A stretch of DNA of 64,000 bases from Euwallacea fornicatus (Eukaryota; Arthropoda; Insecta; Coleoptera; Curculionidae), in the NCBI RefSeq assembly GCF_040115645.1, contig NC_089547.1, positions 2,790,001 to 2,854,000 on the forward strand, given 5' to 3'. The translations under genes were made by a program, and so were the position numbers. Positions 12,690 through 23,509 of this stretch are shown here, piece after piece (positions within the stretch are counted from its first letter, which is position 1; every line of letters begins with the position of its first letter). The notes under the pieces were generated by a model. The model had not been told where the DNA came from, did not search any database, and saw only the letters and a list, made by a program, of their open reading frames with translations.

Positions 12690-15600
12690 GAAAGGTTGGC
12701 GATTTTAATTAAAACGATATTAATAAATTGATACTCCGGCATTTTCTCTTGTCTAACACAATCATCTTTTATGAGGCCATTGTAAACGAAACCGCAATTA
12801 CGTCAAACATCGAAAATGTACGAGTAGGTAGATGGGTAGACTCGCCGAATGCGTATCTGCATCATTTGCATATGTGCTCTGAAGGTATTAGCGGGATTTT
12901 TGAAATTCTTAAGCCCCGCGCCCGTTCGTTGGGAGCTCGCGGCTCAGCGAATTTTTAGGAGTAGACACGCCGAATGCGGAGCAAGTAGCAAAATTGCAAA
13001 AGAGAAATTCGCGAGCAAATCTGCTTTGAGGCCGTACACGTACAGTGGCTCGGAGAGAAAATGATACATCTGCATTGAAAACGCTGTTTGTTAATATGCC
13101 GCGTGACATAGAAAAGAGAACACCCCGTAAAAAATGGTTTCACCTAAATAACTTTCGGTCCGCACTTTTCTTACGCCAGAAAAAACCTCGTTGAAAAATT
13201 GAACAAATTTAATTGTTAAAAACAAATAAAAAATATAATGATAATTTGTCAGTCCGCCGCGGGGTATTGTACATCCCCGTACGCGTCCAGGCGTAAATCT
13301 AATGAGGTCACTGATGTTCTCTTGGGGATCTCATTCCAGGCTAAATGGACGGCATGACGGAGCGCCGCTAGGGTTTCTGGGGTAGGGGGTAAATTGCGCA
13401 ACCTTCTACCTACAACATCTCACACATGTTCAATCGGTGGGAGGTCTGGAGATCGTAGTCGCCAAGGTACTAAATTGATTGCGTTTTGTTAGAAGTCCAT
13501 AGTCACCCTAGCCACACGCGGTCGTGCATTTTCTTGCTGGAAAAATGAATTAAGGAGAGTTTCCAGATAAGGCACAAGATGAGATTCCGGGACTTCTTGT
13601 ATGTATCGTTGGGCTGTCGTGCCGCCTCTGATGAAAAGTGAAGGTGGACTGCCAGCATACGCAGTAGCACCCCAAACGATTACTCCAACAGTATGATGGA
13701 CATGGCTCTGTATTGTAAACTGAGAATTCCGTCCTTCACCCCGTTTTCTTCTTATTCTTCATGCATCATGCATATCCAAACAGAATCTGGATCCGTCACT
13801 AAACACGATATTATTCCATTTCAGATTTCAATGTATGCATTCTCTGCACCACTGCGGTCGATTTTGACGATGATTTAAGGTGAGGAGTAACACAAGATGG
13901 GGACGATAGGAAATCAATTTAAAACTTCTCTTCGGCGATAAATGGTTCGAATCCCAATGGGTTTTCCATGCTCAGCAAACCACTGTTACGCCAGCGCCTG
14001 CGACTACACGAACCTTTCTATTAGGGCCATAATTCGAAGGAAGCCATCTTTGCGTTCTGTAGTTCTTCGGGATTGTCCAGTACCTCACCTTCTGTCTGTT
14101 TGCTCTTCTTGGAACTATACCTGACAACGTCTCACTATAGTGTTTACACTACGATTCAATCTAGTAGCGATTTCCCTAAATGACCCACAAGCCTCTCGTA
14201 GACCCACTATTCGACCTCTCTTAAACTTGTTCAATTGGTGAAAATTTCGCTGCATTCTGCGTCTAGTCATTTTCGATTAATCTAAAAACAATTACCAAAC
14301 ACAGTATATACCAACAAATGATATTTTGCAGTCATGTTATTGATATTTTATTGCAATTTTTATGGAAAAAAAAAACTAAAATTTCTTAGAATTTGTAACA
14401 CACTGATGAACATCGCTGAAAATTTAATCGTTTTTTTGTGTTCCTATTTACAAACACGCATACCTAAAATTATTTAAATAAATCGTTTTTACGGGGTGTT
14501 CTCTTTTTTATTTCACGCAGTATAAATTGACTTAACAATAATTTAGGGTACAGTTTTTTTTAATATTATGCTACATCTGTTCTATAATATCCTCAATTAA
14601 AAACAAAAAAATAATTCTTACAAAGGAAGGAAAAAAATTAAGTTCCATTTGCTTTCAAAACGAATCTCAAAATTAAAATGATACACTTCTTTCTTGATCG
14701 TTTTTATAACAAATTAATATTCAGTTGGTAGCCCCTCAGCTAAGATAACGTCGCGAAGATGATTAGGGATCGATTTTACCAACTTTTTAGCGAAATCAAA
14801 GAAAATTTTCTTCCATTCTTCGAGAAGAGCGCTTTTTAATTGGTTTTTATTGAAGATTTCATGTTTCCTAATTTCCGCTCATAATTTAGCCCAAATATTT
14901 TCTATGGCATTAATGTCGGGTGATTGCGGTGGAGTTTTTATTACACGAGGACAGTTTACAAAAGCCACTCTTCGACAATTTGGACGCTATGCTTCGGATC
15001 ATTGTCCTGTTAGAACGCAAAGTCGTTATGAACGTGTAGTTTTTCTACGTTGGGTTGTAAAATTTTGCCGTAATATGTTCAAATAAACATGCTTGTCCAT
15101 AATACCAACGACCAAATGCAGCTTTCCTGTCCCAGCACTGAGCAACAGCCCCAAACCGTCACACTTCTTCTTTCGTGTTTGACAGCAGCTCTTAAATTTG
15201 CTTTTGCGCTTCACCGGGTTTCCTCCAGACAAAACCACGTCCATCCGATTCAAAGAGGTTAAATTTACTTTTATTTGTAAATAAAACCCTTTTCCAAAAC
15301 TCGTTTCCTTTATCCAAATGCTCTTTGCCAAATTGTACTCTGATCTTTTGGTTTTTCAGCCTAATGTACGGTTTTTTTCTGGCTACTCGACCATCGAGTT
15401 GATGTTTTCGCAAAACTATTCTTATAGTCTCTCTGGATTCACTGACTTGTGTAAATGCTTTCCACCTTCTACAGCTAGTTCGAGGGCTCTTATTCTGGGA
15501 TTGGTTTTTACATGTCACACAATCCACCGTTCATTAGCATCAGCAAACATTTTTCCTGGGCTTTTTCTAATCTTGTTTCTCAATGTTGCCTCATTTTTTA

Positions 15601-18600
15601 ACTCTTCTCTGATGTGTTGTATTGTTGCAGGACTTATTTGTAGAACATCGGCGATTGCCCTAATGGACTTGCCACTTTTATGATAACTTTTTTTTTAATG
15701 ATAATTATCAACTCCCATTCTCTCACAATGGTATGTCTCCCATGATAATTTTGGACTAAATTCTAACAATTATCAATACAAGTCAACAAGAATTGTTTAT
15801 TATTTGCATTTTTGAACATTTTTTTGCATTCGCAATTATTTTATTAGCATAAAATTGACCTGCATCATTTTAAATTTTATATTCGTTTTGAAAGCAAATG
15901 GAAATTAATTTTTTTCCTTCCTTTGTAAGAATTTTTTTTTGTTTTTAATTGTGGGTATCATAGAACAAATGTAGCATAATGTTTTTAAAATTTTGTACTA
16001 TAGTTTATTGTTAAGTGAATGAAAATGTATTAATAAATAGTGATTTCAATACATGTGTATCTCATTCACTTATGTCATGTGTGTCATTTCGATATGTTGA
16101 GTCCCATTTCAAAGCCAAGCATTAGTTTTTGTTGTTTAATTTCTTCAATTATGCTCAATTTCATTTTCTGGCTGTAGTAATCAATTGCAATCGGTGGAAT
16201 GACCGCAAAGCACATGTAGAATTGCTAATTTCGATTTTGTAATTTTAACACTTACGTCATATTCATTATCTCTGCGTAAACGCTAAAAACTTAAACTGTT
16301 TCTCGCAGAGAATAAATCTTCATGTTTCGAAAAACATTCTACATGGGTCTGGTCGATTTATATTATACCCGTGTTTTAATGAGACCAAAATTTCCGAACG
16401 GCGTAAAAATTGGACGACTTTCGTCCTACATTATTATCAAGGGTCCTTCAAAATGCGTCGTTTCGGAGAATAGATCGCTGGCTCGGATAGATTTCACATA
16501 TGCGGGGCATGTCAAAAAGACTTGGCCAGCAAAGTTTTGTTTTTCTTCTAAATAAAAATCCCACGCTATAATCCCTTTTATGGATTCTAAAAGGGATTTT
16601 AAGTGTAAATACAATCTAAACTACAAAGAAAAACCTCTCTACGATAGATTACACTGGCATGTTGTTAAAAAATGATTTGTTTGAAATTGAACAAAAGATT
16701 TTACGAAGTACTCTATGAACCCGTGTGCCAAATCAGTCTTCGATGCATTGGGATTTGAAAACCAATAGAAATTACGAAACAAATTAAATCATGAAAGTTC
16801 CTGATAACTGAACTGTTACTCATCATACCACAGTTATACTACTTTTGGAAGTTGCTACGGATATTTGGGATAGTTCGTGACTTATTTTTTTGATGTCGAA
16901 CAATCTTTCTTCGTATTATCAACTGCATTCAATCAAATCACATACCGTGTAAAACCCGTATATACATCTACCGCTTTTGATAATACTAATATTTATGGTC
17001 AGGCATGGCCTCTGACTAATGAAGTAGTTGTATATTGCTCTAATATAATTGAATCCACGGCTGTTTCGAGGATTTTCTGAGAGCAATAAAACCGGTATTT
17101 TAATACAGCTAAATCGGGATATTGATCTGATCCAGTCGGAATAGGACGCTCTCCTGGCGCATCCCAGTTGTTATTTTTGCCCTCCCGATTTTATTTATGT
17201 CAAACATTCCTCAATATTGACGAGATTTGTATGATCTGCCTTTTTTCATGTTTCCCCAGGATTAAAGCCCTCTCAAAAAGAAACCCGGGCTATTTTTATA
17301 CACTCAATCTCAATTTAAATTTTATTTGAAATGCCATTAGAGGCAAACTTAGAAAGACAAACATCTTATTTTCAATACTTCGTCCGTTTTTTGCCATCAT
17401 AAAATAAGTTCCAAAGCGAATAAATCCCTATTAGAGTAAGCCCATCAATTTTATGTTATCGAGCACTGTATCTACTCTAGTTGTGCAACAGGAAGTCCCC
17501 TCCCGTTTAAATAAGACTTTATAGTTGGGAGCTACCGTACATTATCATTAACAAAAGCCACAGTGCACACAAGAACGGAGATAATACGCGAACATGGATA
17601 TTCACTCGACTAGTCTTACGAGAACGCATTGTGCATTTTGTATTTCCATACTAAACGATATCATGGCAGTTTAGTATACTAGGCCGTCTGAGGCTGTTCA
17701 CATAAAGAAATTATACTGGCAGGACTGTAATTGGGACACGCCCATCTTTGTTGTTGTCAAGTTGTTACATATACATGTTTTCCTCGATGTGCATAGAAAC
17801 GAAACTCCAAGGCTACTTTATTCGGGGGCGTAACTGGAGTGTAATTAATTAGTCTTCGCGAGAACAATTCACACTTGATACAGTCTTAATTAACCTGTTA
17901 TAAATGCATAGTCGACAGCATTGGCCATACATCAACAGATTAACACAAGAGGAATGTACGTACTAACGATCAATCCAAAAGGAAATTTTTTACTAAGTGA
18001 TACGGTACGACGATAAGATGCCCATTTTGCTAACCTTGCGTCAACACGACCAAAAAACACGCGACTCAGGTCCTTTCCCAATGGTATCAAGTGTGCAAAG
18101 AGATGTCGCCACGCACACTTATAACCTCTCGGCCATCGACGAATATACTTAAATACAACGGCGCCTCCGTATACGCAGTTGAAAACGTAACACCAACTCG
18201 ACAATTGATGTTAGGACACACATCTTAACTTTTCAAGGTGAAATTCAATATTGAATTTGACAATTATTATCAAAAATACTAAGAAATTATGTTGGTCCGA
18301 AAGTGTCAAACTATGCCGTAGCGCAGATTTGAAGATATTGCGGGCTCTATTTTCTAGTCTCTTTCAACCAAGAAATAATGAAGAGAATTTTCCTAACCAA
18401 CCTTGGTTAAGGTCAAGAAACGCCCTTTTACATGGGAACCAAGGGAAATAAAACTTGCACTTACCTAAAGTTTGATGGAAGATCTTGTCAAAAGACACTT
18501 CGTTTTTCTTCTCTAAATATTTGTGCATCACACTGCGGACACTGGAAAAAAAAATGATCATAGATACATACCCTCGGGGTAAATCATAACTTAATTACGA

Positions 18601-20974
18601 GGTGAGGGGAAAATTCGCGAAATCCTTCTAAGGTGTACACGGGGTCGACATCTATTTAAATTAAATAGACTTGAAACTATCACTCGCTAATTAGCCTAAT
18701 CCATGAGCTGTGATACTAATTTCTAAAGTTCTGTTACATAAGAATCTTTCGATAAGCAAATTGACGTATAAACGTTTCTTCAAACGGGGAATACTTTTAT
18801 ATAAATATATAATAAAACACCGAGAAATGAGGTTGAATAAATATTTAGATAACATATAGCCATAAAATAGGGAAACATTTCCTCCGTACCTTATATTTCG
18901 CATAAAAATCGACTTACGTAGGTATCTTACAGTATCAGGGCGAGAGGGAAAAGTCATAGAAACCGTGTATCAATTTGATTAAAATGGACCCCGAGTCAGC
19001 GTTACCGTAAAAGCGCCTATAAAAACTTTACTTGGAAAAGATTAGGAATTATTACTTAGTAAATGGCCAAGATAAGGCAATAAGGGAGAAATAAATCTAG
19101 TGCTTAATAAACATTCTTTCGCCATTCAAATACCACGTAGATAAGGGTTTATTGTTCTGAAACCGTTATAAGTATGCCTTATCCCTTCCATGTGAGTAAA
19201 AGAGGAAAAGATAAACGGTATATCGCTTTTGAAGCAATTTGTATTAGTGACCTCGTAAAAATTTCTTAATAATTCGAGTGAGATATTTGTAAATTTCTTC
19301 TGCGTTCACATGTGGCGATACCGCACAAGGTTTTGTGAGAAAACACGAAACACAATGATGGACATACATTTGAAATAGACGTTATTATGTACTGTTGCCA
19401 GATTTGGTACATAGACTCGATTACTTTTCTACCTGTGAAGTGAAGCGCTCAAGGGGAGCCTGGGTTTTTGCTTTTGAATTTTTAGATGTAAAACGGGAGA
19501 CTTTTTACGTCGTCACAATAATTTACAGGATGTACCAACCCCATTACATTTGGTATAATCGAAACTTTTTATAGCCCCTCTATGGGTTGTCGAAACTAAA
19601 AATATAGAACGCACTGATCGTGATCAACTGGTTTTAACTAATCGGCCTGGTCAGTTATTACGGCTTAAAAACTGGCTGATTGGAATCAATCCGATCTTGA
19701 CCGTCGTTCTCGAAAAGGGCTAATGGTCAATTGAGTCGCTGGGAACGATAGGACTAATCGAGCGCAAGACGCATGATATTCACCAGCAACTGGCCAAAGG
19801 ATAGACAGTGCAGTGTAAAAATAACCATGAACAGCAGTGGCCGGCAGTACTACCTGATATTGAACCACTTTTCTCTCTCGAATAACCCTAATGACGTTGT
19901 CAATGGGACTAACAATATAAGGCACTGACAGTGACACAATGACATTGACCTCAACAGGAACCTATAAATAGCGGAGTTTCACCTTCAGTTAGTTCATAGA
20001 AATGCCAAATCCTCGGTTAACTCAACAACACACACATGGCGTAACAATAATTTCATGCTTATTTTCACGTTCATTAGAAATGATCTCAAATAGAAAACTG
20101 TCAGGGGATACAGTCTACATAAAGTTTCCTCTATAGCCTAATTTCGGCAGAATAAACGCGAACTCTTGTCGGAAACATTTCCGAGAAATAATAAATGAAA
20201 GATGCCGAAAATAACGTCCGACGAAAAAAAGGCTGACCGATTATAAAGAGTAAAAATAATAATTAGTCTTATTAAAGCTCCGAAATAAATGCTTGTTTAT
20301 ATCGAAAACATAAACAGTGGGAACTTATATTAGATTAAAAGCATGTTTAATTTCGGTTTTTAATCGAAACGACCGAGTCAGTTTATAAGTTGTTTCACGA
20401 GTTCAACCTCAAACACAACTTTGTAGATTTCGGGCTGTGTGTACTCAGTTGCGTACTATTTTATTGGAAGTTGGGTTTAAACAGGGATTTACAGTGGTTT
20501 CTAATTAAAGTTGTGACGTCGGCTGCTCGTTAGGCACCTACTCATCTTGATTTGATGAATAAGCCCTTTTTACTAATACATATAATAATGCCCTAACTTT
20601 CAATGCACATAACCAGTTAGTCAGCGTCTGGAATTAACCAGCTCTCAGACCGAGAGGCTCGCTCCAATTACTTGGTGACGCTCAATCACGTCACATAGAG
20701 ACATTTTTCTGTTTGATACCTAACGTGGAAACGATAATTACCTATTCAAAGAAATGGCTATTACTCAGGTCGAGACTAAGATCTAACGCTCATGTCAAAT
20801 TTCTTTTATGAAAAAAAATTAGTTTTCCATGTTCGTACCGGATTAGCTGTTCTCAACTCACCTTGGATCTGGCAAAATGATCTTCTTGCTGGCCCTAGCC
20901 GCCGGAGTGCACTTGCTCTTCTCCATAGCCATTAAGTAACTGACGTCGGCCAATACGGCCTCTAGATCCGCCAT
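9571..20974 (-). CDS. Gprk1: G protein-coupled receptor kinase, GRK2/Gprk1 type (first three coding exons, partial)
   Basis: Exon 1 is 20974-20862 and begins MADLEAVLADVSYLMAMEKS, essentially identical to the GRK2/GRK3 N-terminus. Exon 2 is 18541-18465 (SVRSVMHKYLEKKNEVSFDK) and exon 3 is 9641-9571 (GYLLFKEFCESMEPP). The phases 2, 1 and 0 match and the splice sites are canonical. The 87 residues cover the receptor-sensing N-terminal helix and the start of the RGS-homology domain. Family members phosphorylate activated GPCRs at the plasma membrane and, through the RGS-homology domain, bind G-alpha-q. The kinase and PH domains are not found between 1 and 9570, so the gene should continue past the left edge. 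Introns are large (2.3 kb and 8.8 kb), and intron 2 contains three Tc1-type remnants. The N-terminal match makes the family certain; orthology to Gprk1 rather than Gprk2 rests on that N-terminus. Confidence 0.93.
10733..11928 (+). mobile_element. Decayed Tc1/mariner-like element in GRK intron 2
   Basis: The candidate ends are CAGTGTCTC next to TA at 10731-10732 on the left, and the complement of CAGTTGCGG next to TA at 11929-11930 on the right. Beyond the CAGT the termini agree poorly, so the ends are approximate. The interior carries the transposase remnant listed separately. TA flanks and CAGT termini are usual for Tc1 elements. Confidence 0.65.
11100..11682 (+). pseudogene. Tc1-family transposase remnant
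   Basis: Conceptual translation gives the DDE-domain landmarks in order: VLFSDETKVKNF (first catalytic Asp), VKHGGGSIMVWRCFS, DNDPKHSSRLVKNLL (second Asp) and QPSQSPDLNR. The last is followed by a damaged IE..W segment and a C-terminus ending GYATKY plus stop. Stops (for example after KLRNYV) and frameshifts break it, and the N-terminal HTH region was not recognised. It is a dead transposase of the Tc1 branch of IS630/Tc1/mariner. Confidence 0.88.
12836..12978. repeat. Short direct repeat GTAGAC(T/A)CGCCGAATGCG
   Basis: Two 18-nt copies, at 12836-12853 and 12961-12978, differ at one base and are 125 nt apart, just left of the Tc1 nest. A poly-T tract of more than 25 nt lies at about 12658-12686. 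The function is unknown. Confidence 0.6.
13097..14522 (-). mobile_element. Inner Tc1/mariner-like element inserted in the outer element's left inverted repeat
   Basis: The inverted termini share GAGAACACCCCGTAAAAA at 13114-13131 and its complement near 14487-14504, extending outward as GCGTGACATA on the left and GCGTGAAATA (complement) on the right. TA duplications flank it at 13095-13096 and 14523-14524. Removing it and one TA restores continuity of the outer element's left arm with its right arm. The termini are short (about 35 bp), unlike the outer element. It carries its own broken transposase on the - strand. Confidence 0.9.
13249..14270 (-). pseudogene. Transposase remnant of the inner Tc1-like element
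   Basis: It opens with ATG at 14270 and an HTH-like region (MTRRRMQRNFHQLNKFKRGR, then GSFREIATRLNRSVNTIVRR) typical of Tc1 DNA-binding domains. It continues through TTERKDGFLRIMALIERFV and ends near 13249 with NLPPTPETLAALRHAVHLAW. Stops follow RCQV and the following segment, and the IEHVW motif reads PPIEHV-stop, so it is inactive. The frame also shifts near the C-terminus. Confidence 0.85.
14714..15718 (-). pseudogene. Transposase remnant of the outer Tc1-like element
   Basis: The N-terminal HTH region includes HKSGKSIRAIADVLQISPAT. The catalytic core reads FWKRVLFTNKSKFNLFESDG, then GRGFVWRKPGE. Tc1 enzymes normally have SDES at this place, so the first catalytic Asp is replaced by Asn. 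A frameshift follows before TGKLHLVVGIMDKHVYLNIL. Further shifts occur before the C-terminus, which ends LPTEY plus stop. The combination of a catalytic change and frameshifts makes it non-functional. Confidence 0.85.
16076..18464. other. GRK intron 2, right part, no gene seen
   Basis: No recognisable coding exon. A perfect 11-bp-stem hairpin (AATCCCTTTTA paired with TAAAAGGGATT) lies at about 16570-16597. The 15-mer TTGGGACACGCCCAT at 17731-17745 recurs at 46735-46749. The ORF of about 90 codons at 17932-18204 has no family features. Confidence 0.5.
18542..20861. other. GRK intron 1
   Basis: No coding exon recognised. A TATAAATA at 19973 lies about 27 nt upstream of an ATG opening a 44-codon ORF (from 20002) on the + strand. 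The spacing to the nearest initiator-like TCAGTT is too short for a standard core promoter, so no call is made. Confidence 0.45.
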
Positions 20975-22544
20975 CGTGACTTAGTTCCGTGTCCGCTCTT
21001 AATGTAACCTAGGAAGGAGCCTCTACTGGGGGGATCACGGAGCGCCTTTTCCTGGCGTCATTTGGGCATCACAGCTCCGACTATTTCCAGCTAAAAGAAA
21101 ATCAAACTTTTATGGCTGTTGCTATGTACGGATAGAGCGAGTGATGTAGTGGTTATTCAAAGATTGTTTCACTTTTCTATTTTTGTCATTTGCATTAAAG
21201 CAGTGGCCGCGTCAAAATAGTGATTATGAGTTTAGGGCTTAAACGATGGACAATAAAACAATGTTAATCTTTTTCCGCAGATTTCCTCTTTTTCCCGCCG
21301 CCTGCAAACTCGAGCCTTGAGAAAAATACCACCCTATCCTTTTTTTTCATAAAATCAGGATAAAATACATATCGGAGAATTATCTCAAATGATATAAAAG
21401 ACGTCAGGAAAATACGCGACTTCGGGGTAGGAATGATCCAAGCACACTTTCTTTTAATACGACCATTATTTATTAACTCTACAAAAAAAAACTATTATTC
21501 AATCTGTCAAGTAACTAGTGAAGCATTATTTCATTGGTAAACACTTTAATATTGTTTATTACAATTGTTTCGCAATTATAGCTGTTCTAGTCTCAGACTA
21601 ACTCAGTTTTAACCGTCTTCTTATATACCTAAAGATCCTATGGTTAGAGGATTTCAACATTTTCTTACACACATGCAACATTAACATAAAATATACCAAA
21701 ATGTTCCACGTAGACAAGAAGCAATGCATCACTGGTCCAGGATACACCCTTTTTGTCTTTGTCTTACTTGTGGTAACTGCTTGTTAACGGTAATAAAATT
21801 TTTAAAAAATCTTGAACTTTGACATTCTGAAAATATTTTAAAATCTAAGGGTTTCTGACTTATGTTTATAATACGTATTTAACTTATAATAAAGGCCACA
21901 GTTAAACGACAATGCCAATCTCAAAGTCCTGTTGGTATAAAATGACTCACCCTGTATATTTTTCATGAGTATATCTGTATTCCCAACGTATTTAAAATTC
22001 ACTAGTAATTTCAATTCAGAATTCATCCGTATAACCTTGTTCGCACCTGTGAGGAAAACGGCAAGGAAAGACTAAAGTAAGACAAAAATGTTTGAGCCAA
22101 ATTCCCATGACTTCCACAGCTGAGTGTTTAATTAGAAAGAGGAAATAAAATGGTTTTTATCCCAAATAGACCAAGGTATTATTTCGGTCAGTTTTAAAGT
22201 CTCGTAATTTTAAAACTGATAAACGGATTTGACTACACATTGCACGATTTTAAAACCCACTTTAACAAGATCTAGTTGCAGATATGATTGCCAAAGTAGT
22301 CAAAGAAATGGGAAAAATGCAAGAAGGAAGAATTCAAATCTCTTAAAAAAGACCATTAGTAGCATCAGTAGCTTGCCGTGAAACGGATAGAAAACCGGAG
22401 GAATATTATCATCCTATAGATTTTTCTGAACATTCAAAAGGCTTACGAACTAAATAGGAAAAGTACTCCAGATGTTAAAAATTTCAGTGAAATATCACAC
22501 AAAACGTAGATTTAATAAGAAACCAATCAATAGTTCATCACCCT
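20975..22544. other. Upstream region of GRK, no gene supported
   Basis: This should hold the GRK 5' UTR and promoter; I could not locate a convincing core promoter. A splice-bounded open segment on the - strand (about 22045-21951) has an acceptor-like TTTTCCTCACAG and a donor-like GGTGAGT. The latter sits in a TATACAGGGTGAGTCA context that resembles dispersed repeats, so it is not called as an exon. Confidence 0.4.
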
Positions 22545-22808
22545 TTATTTTAATAACGGAGATTTAAAAAATTCAAATTTATCCGAAATTTTCTCTTCAT
22601 TTTTCAGAATTTTATCACATATTAAATTTATCAAGTAAAACCTGGACCACCTTGTGTCTGCCGAGAATGAGACACTCGTTTTAACAGGCGTATCAGAAAA
22701 TTCCCAGTCAAAAATACTATGGAAGGATTTGTAAATATGCCTTGTCCGTCCTAATTTAACATATTTACAGGTGAAATGTGCCAGTCCAAGTGGATTACTT
22801 AAGGTCAA
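22545..22808 (-). other. Open segment with overlapping polyadenylation signal, possible terminal exon
   Basis: The open frame runs to a stop at 22545-22547, and AATAAA overlaps the stop. It contains FSADTRWSRFYLINLICDKI and lysine-rich helical sequence with no family resemblance. A TGA lies just upstream in the same frame. It would be 3' UTR if the micropeptide chain above is real, or a terminal coding exon of another transcript. Confidence 0.25.
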
Positions 22809-22811
22809 ACC

Positions 22812-22983
22812 TCAGGTTAAACTTATCTGAGATATACATTCAATAAGTAAATAAAGTTTCTTTCGAAGCAGTCTTTACCTGAATTTTTTGATACACCTTA
22901 ACAATAAGTAAAATTACTGAAAAAAATACATAGAGAAAAGACTTTTCACCTGGAATCGCACATATCAATAGTTGATGATTCAT
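22812..22983 (-). CDS. Candidate three-exon micropeptide ORF (tentative)
   Basis: An ATG at 22983 opens a 34-nt segment ending CCAG before gtgaaa (low end 22950). It joins in phase to a 38-nt exon, 22916-22879, bounded by tatttttttcag and gtaaag. The chain ends in a third exon from 22826, after tatatctcag, with a stop at 22812-22814. The product would be 28 residues, starting MNHQLLICAIP and continuing with a hydrophobic VILLIVKVYQ core, so it could be a single-pass membrane micropeptide. Both introns have good canonical sites, and the middle exon is open only in the frame used. However, the ORF is short enough to arise by chance, and I recognise no family. It could equally be a non-coding spliced RNA. 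Confidence 0.25.
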
Positions 22984-23461
22984 AGATGGTTACCTATATC
23001 TACTTATCTATGCTCCTCTTTGAGTACCTAAACAACCTTGTAGATAATATAAAAACTCCCTTAAGGGAAAGTATTATTCTAGGTATTTAGTTTTATTATT
23101 CTGTTTTGAGTTGAAGAAATAACGTTCCTTATAATCAGCATAACAAGTATAGAGAGCATCACACATTCAAAAAGAAAAGCCGCAAATATTTTCCCAATAC
23201 CTTATTACTTTCTAATCTGGCTAATATCACAATATCACTTATCTTGTCAAGCTTTTTGAGCAATTCATTCATTAAAAGCTATTAAACATATCATTGGACC
23301 CAACTGATTGAATCAGCACCAGGGGAGCACCAGGCAATCCTGCCACTTTGTCCTTGAGGAAGATATTGATAAGAGGGATGAACACTGTCCATAGTTTTGA
23401 AATTTGATTAGACATTCGATACTTGGGAGGTTGCAAATTTTGTGATATTGTGATACTCACT

Positions 23462-23509
23462 ATTCTGGTAAAAAATGGTTAATTTACTGATCCGTCCACG
23501 GCTCATTTA
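23462..23509 (-). other. Possible first coding exon of an unidentified - strand gene
   Basis: An ATG at 23509 is followed by 15 codons (MSRGRISKLTIFYQN) and a good donor (A before gtgagt). Downstream on the same strand, open segments with coding-like composition (LPGAPLVLIQSVGSNDMF near 23330-23290; ELLKKLDKISDIVILARLES near 23260-23200) could be further exons. I could not find one splice chain that keeps all of them in phase. The identity is unknown. Confidence 0.25.

Larger units (their letters stand above)
13043..16075 (-). mobile_element. Outer Tc1-like element with long IR/DR-type inverted repeats, interrupted by a second element
   Basis: The left end is TA (13041-13042) followed by CAGTGGCTCGGAGAG. 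Long inverted termini pair 13043-13096 plus 14525-14690 with about 15860-16075. Clear matching words are AAGGAAGGAAAAAAATTAA (left) against its complement near 15915, CATTTGCTTTCAAAACGAA against its complement near 15890, and ATTATGCTACAT against its complement near 15970. Each arm holds two copies of an AAAATGATACA-like direct repeat, outer and inner, as in the IR/DR class of Tc1 elements. The right tip is diverged, so its boundary is approximate. The interior encodes a broken transposase on the - strand. The left arm is split at a TA by the element at 13097-14522. Confidence 0.85.

Noticed and set aside
13943..13955. GGTTCGAATCCC, a perfect tRNA B-box/T-loop word
   Set aside because: It lies in the inner Tc1 transposase remnant; no acceptor or anticodon stems can be formed around it.
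15318..15683. 121-codon + strand ORF
   Set aside because: It is antisense to the outer Tc1 transposase remnant, whose family motifs are on the - strand.
17932..18204. 90-codon - strand ORF in GRK intron 2, considered as the next GRK exon
   Set aside because: It has none of the expected RGS-homology residues; the true exon 3 (YLLFKEFCE) is at 9641-9571.
19973..20136. TATAAATA followed by a 44-codon ORF on the + strand
   Set aside because: The distance from the TATA box to the initiator-like TCAGTT is about 14 nt, too short for a core promoter, and the peptide has no recognisable features.
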